A stretch of DNA of 64,000 nucleotides from Lamellibrachia satsuma (lineage: Eukaryota > Annelida > Polychaeta > Sabellida > Siboglinidae), in assembly GCA_033239005.1 (NCBI GenBank), contig BSQZ01000015.1, positions 8,195,001 to 8,259,000 of the forward strand, read 5' to 3'. A program made the translations under genes and the position numbers. Below the pieces are notes generated by a model that saw nothing but the letters and a program-made list of their open reading frames with translations, made no database searches and was not told the origin of the DNA. Shown here piece after piece: positions 10,774-54,991 of the stretch (its first letter is position 1; the number at the start of each line of letters is the position of its first letter).

Positions 10774-12665
10774 ATGGAGATCAAGGGTGGTATGAAGCTT
10801 GTACATAAGGCCTACATGTACACCAGGAAGTATGCCAAGAAGACTGTCAGATGGGAGTGCTTCAACCGCATGGCATTCAGCTGTAAGGGAGGTGTGACTA
10901 CCGATGCTGAGGTAAATATCTTATGTAAATTACTGATACAATACATTCCCTAAACTCAAATAATCTACTCTGATGTAAATTCTAACGAATTAAATTAATG
11001 ATAATCAAATTACCTGCTTATCATTTGACCATTAAACTAATGTTATGTTTCTCACTGTATCTTTCCAGATGACAACTGTCACCAGCTCCACATCACATAG
11101 CCATGATCCACAGCAACAGGCAGTAGTAGTCAATAAGTTACGTGCCTCACTTGAGCGTGCTGCTGGATCAAGTGGTACACTCACTCAACTCATATCATGC
11201 TGGGCTCGGCAATCCTGAGACTGTCAAGTGCTTGCTGAGACGGGAACGTGCTAAGCACATGCCCAAGAACCCAACATCACTCAGACTCACACTAGATGGT
11301 GAGTGGACCACCACTGTTGATTGAGATCCCTTCCTCATCTATGACAATGGTGTCGATTCTTCTGATAGGATCTTAGTGTTTGGAACTGACCTTGGAATTA
11401 GACACCTCGCCAGTTCTGACTCCTGGTATATGGATGGAACTTTTGGTGTTACACCACTCCTATTCACTCAGTTGTACATGATCCATGTACCACTTGGAGA
11501 ATCAGCTGTGACAAATGTCTACGCCTTTCTACCCAACAAGCACCAGGAAACATATGAGGAACATTTCACAGCTATTCAGGATAGGTGTAGTGAGCTTGGC
11601 TTCAATGTCGACCCCACCACCGTGACCATTGACTTCGAGCAGGCAGTGATCAATGTCGACCCCACCACTGTGACCATTGACTTCGAGCAGGCAGTGATCA
11701 GTGTCGACCCCACCACTGTGACCATTGACTTCGAGCAGGCAGTGATCAATGTCGACCCCACTACCGTGACCATTGACTTCAAGCAGGTAGTGATCAATGT
11801 TGACCCCACCACCGTGACCATTGACTTGGAGCAGGCAGTGATCAATGTCGACCCCACCACTGTAACCATTGACTTTGAGCAGGCAGTGATCAATGTCGAC
11901 CCCACCACTGTAACCATTGACTTCGAGCAGGCAGTGATCAATGTCGACCCACCACTGTAACCATTGACTTCGAGCAGGCAGTGATCAATGTCGACCCCAC
12001 CACTGTAACCATTGACTTCGAGCAGGCAGTGATCAATGCCGTGCAAATCAACCTTCGGACCTCATGTCAATGGATGTTTCTGTCATCTTAACCAATCCAC
12101 ATGGAGGAAAATACAGAGTCTTGGTTTGGTACAGCGCTATCGTGAGGAGGAGTATGTTAAGTTCTTCTGTGGGATGCTGGATGGTCTTGCTTTCCTGCCA
12201 GAAGTTGTGTACCTGACAGCATGGCCTACCTCCGTGAGAACATTCCTGATGGACTAGAATCCCTTCGGCAGTACTTTGATGGCACCTATGTGTCCGGTAC
12301 CTACCGTCAGATACAGCCACCCCAACATCCAGATGGCACTGTACCTCCCCTTCGCATTCGTCGCAAGCCACCTATGTATCCACCGTCCATATGGAATGTT
12401 CACACTATCACCCTTCAAGGTGGCTCATGAACCAACAACATCTGTGAGGGTTGGAACAATGCCTTTTCCAAGCCAGTAAGCCATGCTCACCCCACCATCT
12501 GGAGAGCCATTGACAGCATCCGGAAGGATCAGGCCCAGGTTGCCAGTGCAATGATATGTGATGAGCATGGCGAAGTTACACACTCTCTGTCCTGACCGTC
12601 GTGATGGCACCAAGTCAGTTCCAGATACACTGAGGGGCATTGGACATTGTGTGAGATGGAAGTAG
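10774..12665 (+). pseudogene. MULE transposase with FLYWCH zinc finger, broken
   Basis: Exon 1 (10774-10911) starts M-E-I-K-G-G-M-K-L-V and holds the first half of a FLYWCH finger (Y-x-R, W-E-C, F-S-C). A GTAAAT donor and a TTTCCAG acceptor at 11068 lead in phase 0 to exon 2, which supplies the H-S-H-D pair. The catalytic domain follows, with W-Y-M-D-G-T-F (first Asp), I-D-F-E-Q-A-V (second Asp) and N-N-I-C-E-G-W-N (Glu). Lesions include a frameshift near 11200, TGA at 11322, a 9-fold tandem repeat at 11604-12034 with a 1-bp loss in copy 8, and a TGA where G-G-S-R-T-N-N is expected near 12430. The C-terminus ends D-T-L-R-G-I-G-H-C-V-R-W-K at about 12665. Confidence 0.87.
11604..12034 (+). repeat. 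48-bp coding repeat, nine copies, over the second catalytic Asp
   Basis: The unit encodes N-V-D-P-T-T-V-T-I-D-F-E-Q-A-V-I (16 residues). Copies are at 11604, 11652, 11700, 11748, 11796, 11844, 11892, 11940 (47 bp, one C lost) and 11987. The unit normally occurs once in MULE transposases and contains the second catalytic aspartate. Seven copies are in frame before the deletion breaks it. Confidence 0.97.
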
Positions 12666-14755
12666 AGACTAGAGACTGTTCTATTGTTATGTTTTCTATG
12701 TTGTGTACCCTGAATATGTGGATACCGAATACATGATTAAAAAGCAAAAAAAAATTAGTTGTCTTTGAATATGAGTGAAGTGGGGTTTTGTCCATTTACC
12801 GATTATTTGTACTGAGACATCCATTTCATGTCATTGTCATCAGTGAAACATGGGTTCATATTTCAAAATCCATTGAGTAGTGGACAACATTATGGAATGT
12901 GTTGCAGTAGAGCTGAAATTAAATAAAGGAAAACATGTAATCATAGAGATGAAATGTGGACATATTTAATGACACCTTAGAACTGTTACAACAAACACTT
13001 TGAACTCATGAATATACATACAAAAAAATTCCAGACCCAGGGGGGCAAGTGCCCCCCTTGCATCCCCTGCAGACGCCCATGTCAGCAGTGGACTGTTAGT
13101 CACAGATATCAGTGATCATCTATCTGTTTTTGCATTATGTAATTATATAGATATTTATCAGCCTAAAAAAGTAAGTATCTGTTCAGGACTGGGGTCATAT
13201 CATGAAACATAATGATGTTATTAAGAGCTATGAAGGGTTTATTAATAAATTCAATGAATTATATAGCCTACATTGCCCGTTAAAAAAGGTGTGCATTAGA
13301 AATAAAGGAGAAAATAATCCATGGTTTACTAAAGGTTTGGCAAATGCATGTAAAAAGAAGAACAATATGTACAAAAATATATGTAAAACAATGCATGCTG
13401 AGAATAAATATAAAAACAAGTTGACAAATATTTTATGATATGCGGAAAAAGAGTGCTACAGTAATTTACTGGAAAAACACCACAATGAAACGAAGGGAAC
13501 ATGCATGGAAGGTTTAAATTTGGTAATCAAAAGAAATTGAAATTGTACTCCATTTCCAGACCATATTGTAACTAAAAATAGAACATAAACATCAACAAGA
13601 TATTGCAAATGGTTTCAACAAATTCTTTGTCAATATTGAACCAAATCTCGCCAAAAACATCAAACCACCAAAAAATAAAGCAAGTATTTATGACTATGTG
13701 CATGAGACTACGGAGGTATCCATGTTCCTTCACCCCACTGATGAACAAGAATTGTTGACTGTTGTGAACAAAAGGAAAATTCTCTATGGGTTACAACGGA
13801 ATAGACATGTATGTTGTGAAAAAGGTAATTTCCCACTTAGCTAAACCTCTTATGTATATATGTAACACATCATTCAAAACTGGTATTTTTCCAGATAATA
13901 CGAAAGTGGCAAAAGTTATTCCTGTCCATAAGACCGACAAAAAAATAATTTAACAATTACAGGCCTATCTCTCCACAGTTCTCAAAAATTATAGAAAAAA
14001 CAATTTGAAAACAGATGGAGAAAATTCATGGAACAAAACAAAATACAAAGTGACAGCCAGTATGGCTTTCGGAAAAACAGATCTATGTCTTTGGCTTTCT
14101 TAGAAATGACCAAGGAAATAAGACAGTAAAAAGCTTCAATTGGGGTATTCAATGACTTAAAAAAGCTTTCAATACTGTCAATCATAATTTCCTAATAAAA
14201 AAATTATAAATGAATGGTATTCGCAGTATAGTACTTAAATGGTCAGTTAGCTATTTAACAAAAAGGACACAATCTGTCTGCATTGATGATGTGAAATTGG
14301 ATCTCATAGAAGTAGTATGTGGCATGCCACAAGGTTCAATACATGGACTGAAATTACTTTTGATAATAAATAATTTGTGTAATGTTTCCAGTATACTCAA
14401 ATTTGCACTGTTCATAGATGACACTAATATAATTTATAGTGCCGATAATCTAGAATTGCTTAGTAACACAATTAGTCAAGAGCTGAATAAACTGCACAAT
14501 TGGTTTGCAGTTAACAAACTGTCTCTTAATATTAATAAAACTATTTTCATGGTATTTGGAAAACGAAGGGTTGTTTCAGATATTGCTACAGGGCATGTAA
14601 TATAGCAATAAACCAAAACATTATAGAAGGTCTATGAAACAAAATTTCTTGGTATAATTATCGACGATAAGCTTTCTCAGAAAGCATATATACAATCAAT
14701 AAAATCCTAATTGGCTAAAACAATATCAATAATTTATAAAGCAAAATTTTTTTAA

Positions 14756-15620
14756 ATGGTACAATGGGTCCCTGGCTAAGGGCCGGTTCAGAAGAAAAGC
14801 AGTTCCAAGCCACAATTGATGGAGGCAGATCGTTTAAGATGGTGAATCCATGAATGATGCTGCTCTGATCATGCTGCCCTGATGGATGATTGTAGACGTT
14901 AGGTTGATAAATATGTAAAATTACAAATAAAGTTGAAAAGCATGTTTGTGACTAGTATTAGTGACACCAGGAGCTGTGCTGAGTTGTTTTATCAACTATC
15001 ATTACTATCGATAGTTCAGTGTACTATTGATGATAATTAAATTAGTAAAATTTACTATTGATAGTATTGCATCTTTGCTTTCTTTTCTTTTCTTTCCATT
15101 GTTTTCTTTGTATTATTAAACTTATTAGTATAGTAATGCTTAGTATAAGGATGCACATTTAATATAACCAACAGTTACTTCAATATCATTTTTACCAAAT
15201 TTATTTATTTTTACTTTTCCTCTCAAGGAAATTACAATTTTTTTTACAGGTATTGACAGTAAGTTGGCATTCACTACAATATTGACAGTAAGTTGGCATT
15301 CACTACAATATTCTTCTGCATTTATTGCTGTCTCAAGTTTCCTGTCAAATTCTGCTGGAACAATGGTGTGAATTAAATTAGCCATCTTGTTGTATATAGG
15401 CAAATAACAATGATCAATTTATTTCCAACAGTACATAATGCAGTGTATATAGATATATTGCTAATGCAGAACGTTTATACATAATGCTCATATAAATCAT
15501 GCATATTTAAAAGATGAATAGTTACAATAATAATGTGCTGCAATATTATGCTGGAAATGGAGAGAATTGAAGTGTAAACTTTTGTGCACTCTCCCCTGTT
15601 GCACTGTTTTGTTATAATAT
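14756..15620. other. AT-rich stretch with a 29-bp tandem duplication
   Basis: A unit ATTGACAGTAAGTTGGCATT plus CACTACAAT is repeated twice around 15252-15310. A short - strand frame (15140-15403) spans it but shows no domain. No gene is called. Confidence 0.5.
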
Positions 15621-15628
15621 TATGCATA

Positions 15629-15649
15629 CATATATATGTATATATATGT

Positions 15650-15741
<92 letters not shown>
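15629..15741. repeat. (AT)n / (ATATGT)n microsatellite
   Basis: This is a mixed TATATG and pure TA dinucleotide tract. The open frames across it are low-complexity artefacts. Confidence 0.97.
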
Positions 15742-15747
<6 letters not shown>

Positions 15748-16045
15748 CCTCTTTTATATAGCAGTTCCTTGCATCATACTGATAAAACACATATAATTAA
15801 TGCATAAATATATCAAAAGCTAATACAGTAATTTTTTTACAGTTTTTTAGTGCAATGTACATAGGCCATTCTAAAGCTTAACTCTAGAGTTAATCATTTG
15901 AAGCTCCATGTAACTTTCACACATAAATTGTGTGGTATGAAAAGCTCAGTCCTAAGAGTTAAAGTAAATCTTCTACATAAAGCTTGTTTGAGGTGAGCAA
16001 AACCCAATTTAACTCACACATAAAAGCTAATTGCCCTGATCCAGA

Positions 16046-16965
16046 TCCAAATTTGCAGATGACACAAAAGTATTCAGAAAGGTTACTAATGTTACAAATA
16101 AACAAAGTTTACAGGATGATCTAGATAAATTAGTTAAATGGTCAGAAAAATGGCAAATGTTATTACATTTTGAGAAGTGTAAATGTATACACATAGGACA
16201 TGGTAACATGGACGAAGAATATAAAATGGGGGATGCTGTACTAGGTAGAACCACACAAGAAAAGGACTTAGGAGTAACATTTAGTACTGATATGACAGTT
16301 TCAGAGCAATGTAGGATTGCTGCTTCGAAAGGAAATCAAATTCTAAGGCTAATTAGGAGAACTATCATGTATAAGGAGAAACAGCTAATTGTACCCCTGT
16401 ACAAAGCAATAGTTAGACCACATTTGGAATATTGTAGTCAAGCATGGAGGCCATATCGTAAAAAGGACATAGACAAGCTAGAAAGAATACAATGAAGAGC
16501 AACTAAAATGATTCCAGAATTGAGAGACCTTAGTTACCAAAATTGCTTATTACAATGTGGTTTGACAACACTAGAGACCAGGAGAATAAGAGGAGACCAA
16601 ATAGAAGTGTTTAAAATAGTGAATGGTTATGAGGATGTTGACAGGAAAATGTTCTTCAAACTCAAAGAAGGCAGTAGAACCAGAGGACACAAAGCAGTAT
16701 TAGTTAAGGAGCAGTGTAGGTTGGACATGAGAAAGTACTCTTTCTCACAGAGGGTAATAAATGAATGGAACAAACTGCCAAATGATTGTGTTAATGCTAG
16801 TAGTGTGAATACGTTTTAAAATAGAATTGACAGATATTTGATAAGGGCAGGCTACACATAGATGAGAACATTGTTGGACTCTCGATAAGCTAATGGCTTC
16901 CTTGTCCACTTGCCATCTGGAACTTGTTGTTTGGGATGGCAATCTTGTTAAAATAATAAGCTATT
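16046..16965 (+). pseudogene. 5'-truncated LINE, RT C-terminal half
   Basis: It begins inside the catalytic box (K-F-A-D-D-T-K-V-F) and continues through L-G-V-T-F and the conserved tail: R-P-H-L-E-Y-C-S-Q-A-W, L-E-R-I-Q and L-T-T-L-E-T-R-R-I-R-G-D. One TGA at 16493 and one stop at 16817 interrupt an otherwise continuous reading. The 3' end has the GGCTTCCTTGTCCACTTGCC phrase shared with 2560-2800. Truncation at the 5' side is the usual product of incomplete target-primed reverse transcription. It is a different family from the LINE at 8905. Confidence 0.87.
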
Positions 16966-17141
16966 GAAAGTCAATTACCCTAACTTTTAACTGAATAAAC
17001 TATTGATTGTGGATTTGTGGTGTTCTGTGCCTGTCAGTTCACACATTTCTAGCCAATAAGGAAGGGATATGTTAAGCTGCTCTGCTCTAGTTGGCCTGAG
17101 TTTCATGTTGAATTTTATATTTGAGTTTGGAATGACACGTG

Positions 17142-18338
17142 AAACATGGCTGCTAGTGTTAAGTTCATTGAAGGTACTAGGGGACTTCCCTGGTGACGTA
17201 CAAGTGCGACAGTTGAGAGGAAACATGAGGAAGCGAGCCTGGGATGAAATGACTTCAATGCAGGCGATTTACGATCAGGAAAAGGTGAAACTGCTTCAAC
17301 AAAGTTCGACTGTCAAGTCATCACTGTACCGTGAGCGGAGGAAACGCTTCCCCCTAATGCCATCCACAAGAGGTGACATTGACCTGGATGGCCAGTGGAC
17401 AACTATGGTTCAAGGAGATCGGTTCCTGCTTGGCAAGGATGGCGATGGAGCTGACAAGATAATAGCATTAGTATCCAACTCCGCTCTGCATGCGCTAGCG
17501 AATGCAGATACCTATCACATGGATGGGACATTTGCAACAGCACCAAGGCTGTTTTATCAAATAGTCACATTGCATGCATTCGTTCTTGGGGTGATGCTGC
17601 CACTTGTGTTTGGTCTGCTCCCCAACAAAGATGGGAACACCTACATTCGTTCTTGGGGTGATGCTGCCACTTGTGTTTGGTCTGCTCCCAACAAAGACAG
17701 GAACACCTACATTCGTTTCCTCAGTTTGGTGAAGGAAAAGTCTGAATCAATCGGATTCACCATCAGCCCCCAACGTATCATGCAGGATTTCGAGAAAGGT
17801 CTGATGAATGCCTGCCTACATGTGTTCCCCGGAGTGATTGTCAAAGGGTGCTACTTCCACTACGCCCAGTGTCTGTGGCGGAGAATCCAACGTATAGGAC
17901 TATCCGTGAGCTAAAGAGAGAACGCTGACTACAGGAATTGGTTTCGTATGTTACTAGCGATGCCATTTGTCCCCATGTGAAAGACGCATTTCAATTTGTT
18001 AAGAAATGCACCGGATATACCAAGTGTATGAGACTTCAATGACTACTTTGACATGGATGAACGGGCAGTATCCAATCGAAATGTGGAATTTCTTTAAATA
18101 TGGCGGCCCTCGCACCAACAATCACATTGAAGGGTATCATACACGACTCATGCAGAAGGCAGGCAAGATACACCCCAACATTTTTGAGGTGGTCGAGCTG
18201 TTCAGTCAAGAGGAAGCCGCATCACTTGTCTCCATCCTCCAGCTACAGTCGGGTCAGCCCGCTCCCAAGCGCTGGAAGAAGTACATCAACCTCGATGCTC
18301 GTTTGGATGAACTTGGACTAGAATCTAATTTCAATTGA
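17142..18338 (+). pseudogene. Second MULE transposase, FLYWCH finger missing
   Basis: A likely start lies near 17144 (M-A-A-S-V-K-F-I-E-G). The text then jumps to V-R-Q-L-R-G-N-M-R-K-R-A, the segment that normally follows a FLYWCH finger, so the finger seems deleted. The catalytic core is present: Y-H-M-D-G-T-F, Q-D-F-E-K-G-L and N-N-H-I-E-G-Y-H. A 66/67-bp tandem duplication sits at 17577-17709, and frameshifts or stops lie around 17912-18100. The last part (18006-18338) reads cleanly to I-N-L-D-A-R-L. A polyadenylation-like AATAAA is at about 18528. The element ends were not found. Confidence 0.8.
17577..17709 (+). repeat. 66/67-bp tandem duplication in the transposase
   Basis: Two head-to-tail copies start at CATTCGTTCTTGGGG (17577 and 17644). 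The first is 67 bp and shifts the frame; the second has lost one C (CTCCCC to CTCCC) and restores it. The long open frame therefore runs through 22 residues of out-of-frame text. Confidence 0.93.
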
Positions 18339-18344
18339 CTAGTC

Positions 18345-20585
18345 ATGCTTGCATATGGATATGGTATTATATGTGCAAACAACTTATTATGAACTTTGAT
18401 CAGACATTGTAATGTTTTCTCACAACAATGTTTTGATAACTGCTATGAACACAGTATTGTTTTTATGTTACATTTCCATTTAATGTCTATTTTTCTTAAT
18501 GGTTGGTTACCTGTATTTGTGTATGACAAATAAAAGAGGGTTTTTATGGTTTCCCTCCAATCAAAAAGTCTGACATTCCTTGAATATGCACCAGATTTAA
18601 GTAATGCCATTAGCCCCCCCCCCCCGTTAGTGCCAGGTGGGACGGGGTTAGGGGTACTAGACCAGCTGAAATGATGAAAATATGAGACTCAAAGCATGTC
18701 ATGGAACCAAATGCAATATTTTTATTCGGGGGAGAAAGTACTGTATAGTAAAATGCTGTTTTCACTGCAGAATTATGAGAATAATGTTAAATAATGAGCA
18801 GAGCAAAAATCACTACAATTTATAATCATCAAAATTTTTACAATTGCAGTTTTATAACAAAGCCAGCTGGACTGCATATTGAATAGTAATATGCATTAAA
18901 ATAAAAACTAAAAAATCAGTTAACCTTGCTTACATAGGCAATTATAAAATGAAAACATCCAGAAAGAAATATTAACATTTCTCAAAATTGCATTTTATGG
19001 TAATGTTCCAAGTAAATCTGATTACATATAACACACATCACACAATTACAACACTTAACATCATACATTTCACAGCATGCCGCCTAAACATGGTGCCTCT
19101 TACACAATTAAAACACATTCAATATCAGCTGTACTCAGCATGTGTCACACAACAAATTGCAGTTTCAGCAAGCCAATTGCAGTAATCACCAGATATTTGC
19201 AGATGAGCACCTGATGACAAGAACAATGAATGAATGGTAGTGTCAGAACTGAGAGGCTAAGATGTTTTTGTTGCAACTGGTGATAAACTGGTCAAACTAT
19301 CAGATTTTAACATTTGTGCTCTCATCATTTACAAGCCAATTGGCATATATTCTCAAAGCAGCTACGTAAACTAGCTGGGTGAAACTAGAAGGCAAACAGA
19401 CTTCTAGAGGTTTCTAGATCATCTTAATAACAGCACAACTGGCTGTTGTTCAAAGGGTCAGCTTACATGCTTGTGACGCACTTTACACCAGTGAAATAGT
19501 ATTATAGATATACTTCACAATACCACAAGACAAAATAACATAAACCATTTAGAGTAGAGTAGGGTGGGGCAAAGTGCCCCCTTAAGGGGAAATCGTATGC
19601 GGGAAAGAGTCCTTTCTGTAAATATTGTTTATGAGCTATCAATGATCTAGTTCATTATCTTAGGTACATTCTGTGTGTTGAAAGTGTTGATGAACCTAGT
19701 TTGTAAAGTCATTTTAGTAGAGGTTACTGTGGTGGGGTAGGAACCCCACACACTGGGCACGAAGCCGCCTCATGGCGTTTGCAATATTATTTCCTTATTT
19801 GAACATAATTCATATATCACCCACAGTGGATACATTTATACCACTTCTATTATCCTATTGTATGTATTTACTTATTTTGTCTCAGTTTCCTGTGGTTATT
19901 GTGCATAGTTCCACTTTGGCAAGGACCATTTTTATAATTATTAAGCTCAAATTACCGTTTGTTTTGCTTCAGCTGCAGCCATATCTTTATCAGATGGACA
20001 ATGACGACTATCTCAAAATTCTTATTTTTGAGCCTTATGGCTAGATGGAGGGACGGTAGCAATATCCCGCACTTACCCTACCATACAAATACCATCCTAA
20101 TTGTTCTACATATTATACACCCATCAACCAGTGAATCACACTTCAATGTACATAGTTTGTTACTTTATATGGTCAGGTGTTAATGAAACAATTGTGTGCC
20201 TTTCTCTGCTGCCACTCTAAACATGTCATCATCATAATGAGACAGGCAATATAACATCCAAGCTCTACCAATTTACACACTTAATTACAACACACATATA
20301 CATATATTTCCCAGGCAGGATATGTTTGATTAAAGCTGTAGATCCCAGTCACCCAAATAATACCCTAGTTTTCCCAGCAAAATCCCCAATGACAATATTG
20401 ATTTTGCTCTTGTATTACCAGATCCCTGTTGACACAAATATATCAGCCTGAAACTTCAGTCAGTTGGTTGAGCTTCAATTTGGGGCAGTGAATAAATGTA
20501 AAGGAAACTGCACTGACCTATGCCTGCCAGGGACTTCCTGCATCCACTAAATGATGTGTCTTGTCTGTTAGTATATTCAACCAGA
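18345..20585. other. No gene recognised; may include the TMEM59 3' UTR
   Basis: The stretch has a C14 homopolymer near 18617, AATAAA-like signals on both strands (the - strand one near 18720) and several short frames with no domain. It lies downstream of the TMEM59 stop, so part may be its 3' UTR. Confidence 0.4.
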
Positions 20586-20589
20586 GAGA

Positions 20590-21512
20590 AATGCTCTAAT
20601 GTGTCTGTCAGTGTTCTACTGAAACGTATGTCTGTGTGTTGGTCTACAACCACAGCTACTAGTGGTCTCATCAGACCTCAGTAAGTGTATGCCTGTGTGT
20701 TGGTCTACAACAACGGCTACTAGTGGTCTCATCAGACCTCAAGAAGTGTATGTCTGTGTGTTGGTCTACAAACACTGCTACTAGTGGTCTCATCAGATCT
20801 CAATAAGTGTATGTCTGTGTGTTGGTCTACAACCACTACTACTAGTGGTCAGCAGACCTCAAGAAGTGTATATCTGTGTGTTGGTCTACAACCACTACTA
20901 CTAGTGGTCATCAGACCTCAAGAAGTGTATGTCTGTGTGTTGGTCTACAACCACTACTACTAGTGGTCAGCAGACCTCAAGAAGTGTATGTCTGTGTGTT
21001 GGTCTACAACCACTACTACTAGTGGTCATCAGACCTCAAGAAGTGTATATCTGTGTGTTGGTCTACAACCACTACTACTAGTGGTCTCATCAGACCTCAA
21101 GAAGTGTATGTCTGTGTGTTGGTCTACAACAACGGCTACTAGTGGTCTCATCAGACCTCAAGAAGTGTATGTCTGTGTGTTGGTCTACAACCACTACTAC
21201 TAGTGGTCTCATCAGACCTCAAGAAGTGTATGTCTGTGTGTTGGTCTACAACAATGGCTACTAGTGGTATCATCAGACCTCAAGAAGTGTATGTCTGTGT
21301 GTTGATCTACAACCACTGCTACTAGTGGTCTCATCAGATCTCAATAAGTGTATGTCTGTGTGTTGGTATACAACCACTACTACTAGTGGTCATCAGACCT
21401 CAAGAAGTGTATATCTGTGTGTTGGTCTACAACCACTACTACTAGTGGTCATCAGATCTCAAGAAGTGTATGTCTGTGTGTTGGTCTACAACCACTACTA
21501 CTAGTGGTCTCA

Positions 21513-21525
<13 letters not shown>
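20590..21525 (-). repeat. 59-62 bp minisatellite, about 15 copies, in the TMEM59 3' UTR
   Basis: Each unit contains GGTCTACAACCACTACTACT, then AGTGGT, then TCAGACCTCAAG. Read on the TMEM59 strand, every copy carries CTTGAGGTCTGA, the last three codons and stop of TMEM59; the innermost copy is the real gene end at 21513. Nine copies hold a perfect ACCACTA-CTAC-TAGTGGT inverted repeat (7-bp stem, 4-nt loop). Confidence 0.93.
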
Positions 21526-54072
<32,547 letters not shown>

Positions 54073-54133
54073 CTTGACTTGTTTGTTTGCACCTCATAGT
54101 TTGCATATTGGACAGCAGGTGTCGCTGACATTG

Positions 54134-54141
54134 TGACGTCA
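54134..54141 (-). promoter_or_regulatory. CRE-like palindrome upstream of TMEM59
   Basis: TGACGTCA lies 62 bp upstream of the TMEM59 start codon, within a locally CpG-rich stretch consistent with a promoter. Its function is inferred from motif and position only. Confidence 0.35.
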
Positions 54142-54159
54142 CGTTTAATGTGACTCGAA

Positions 54160-54225
54160 GCAGAGTTTATAGCCTCGATTATCCAGGCTCCGCGCTGTGG
54201 CGCCACCGTTTGTCGCACACCATAT
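54160..54225. repeat. About 55-bp repeat shared with 60069-60130
   Basis: TATCCAGGCTCCGCGCTGTG then GCGCCACCGTTTGTCGCACA recurs in the same orientation at 60085 with a few changes. Both copies lie outside the Gypsy element, one on each side. Confidence 0.8.
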
Positions 54226-54239
54226 ACATAAATAGAACA

Positions 54240-54450
54240 CCCGTTAGTAAAACAAGACCGCTAAGCTGTTATCAGTTGACACATGATAAAGTGATGCCGG
54301 CATGGACCAGTGACATTCATACTACTGCACGGCAAGAACCCACTGGAGGCCCAGTGTTTATATTGTACAGCACCCAGTCTTCATCATATATCTATAGATA
54401 TACAGTACTAATAGGAGATTATTACTATATAGCTATATATACTTAATACC
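54240..54450. repeat. Dispersed repeat, inverted copy at 60935-61165
   Basis: Shared blocks (reverse complement of the second copy) include ATGGACCAGTGA, GCACGGCAAGAACCCACTGG, CAGTGTTTATA, TGTACAGCACCCAGTCTTCA and ATACAGTACTAATA. Identity is roughly 75%. The copies flank the Gypsy element on both sides in opposite orientation. Confidence 0.78.
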
Positions 54451-54841
54451 TTAATACCCAACCCTGACCGTTTGACTCCATAGGAGTGTTGGCCAGTAAC
54501 AATACAAGACAAGAAGACAAGACCTTATTACATGCACAATTTATCCATGCACCTTGTATATCAAATACCATAACATATTAACTATAACAGTAGCACCACT
54601 AAACATGATCGAAACTGAACTTTCTGAAGTGCTCTATACATGTATTAGATAATGACTGCAAGTGGTCAAAATCTCATTAAGCCCTGTTGGACATTCTTCT
54701 CTAAGGTCCCAAAAATATTATTTTCCCATCTTCCAACACATTCCCTGGAGCTGCTCCATCACAGCTATTTCCACCTGCAGATCAAGATTAGAGAACATTA
54801 TAACCGGTCTCTTGCTTTGCATAATAACCGGTCCCTTATAC
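54451..54841. other. Unannotated sequence between repeat and LTR
   Basis: AT-rich, with two GCATAATAACCGGTC-like repeats near 54800-54840. No gene seen. Confidence 0.4.
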
Positions 54842-54844
54842 CAG

Positions 54845-54976
54845 TGCGCATGCGCTACTAGAAACGAAACCAGTACACGCTCGCATTTCAACCTGTTCAA
54901 TACTTGTTTAGTTATTGTCATTTCACGCTTTCTCTTTAGTAAAGTGACTGAACAAATGGAACTCTGTTCTTATTTA
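54845..54976 (+). repeat. Gypsy 5' LTR
   Basis: It starts TGCGCATGCGCTACTAG and ends TGTTCTTATTTA. It differs from the right copy at one position (ACACGCTCGC versus ACACACTCGC). It includes the palindrome GCGCATGCGC. The true end may lie a few bases off because no CA terminus is seen. Confidence 0.85.
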
Positions 54977-54991
54977 TAACTAAACAACTTG

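Larger units (their letters stand above)
10279..12800 (+). mobile_element. Mutator-like (MULE) DNA transposon with FLYWCH-type transposase
   Basis: The 2522-bp element is flanked by a perfect 9-bp duplication GATTATTTG (10270-10278 and 12801-12809), a length typical of Mutator-like elements. Its right terminus GGGGTTTTGTCCATTTACC matches those at 9896 and (inverted) 28429. The insertion splits the endonuclease of the LINE at 8905-14755. The transposase gene inside is broken. Confidence 0.9.
8905..14755 (+). pseudogene. CR1/Jockey-type LINE split by two MULE insertions
   Basis: Once the insertions at 9097-9896 and 10279-12800 are removed, the pieces read in order. 8940-9096 plus 9906-10065 is an ORF1 C-terminal domain, with I-E-I-E-R-A-H-R-I, then R-P-M-I-I-K-L-L-H-F-K-D and L-W-P. 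10200-10278 is the start of the endonuclease (I-H-F-N-A-R-S-L-N). 12810-12990 is endonuclease (V-I-V-I-S-E-T-W-V), and 13085-13140 its end (I-S-D-H-L-S-V-F). 13202-14750 is reverse transcriptase. The RT keeps G-M-P-Q-G-S but the catalytic box reads F-I-D-D-T instead of F-A-D-D-T. Many stops and frameshifts mark it as dead. Part of the endonuclease near 13000-13082 is missing or replaced by C-rich sequence. Confidence 0.82.

Noticed and set aside
11576..12046. 156-codon frame on the - strand
   Set aside because: It is the antisense shadow of the nine 48-bp repeats in the MULE transposase.
15584..15807. Two frames rich in Y-I-Y-I
   Set aside because: They are translations of the AT microsatellite.
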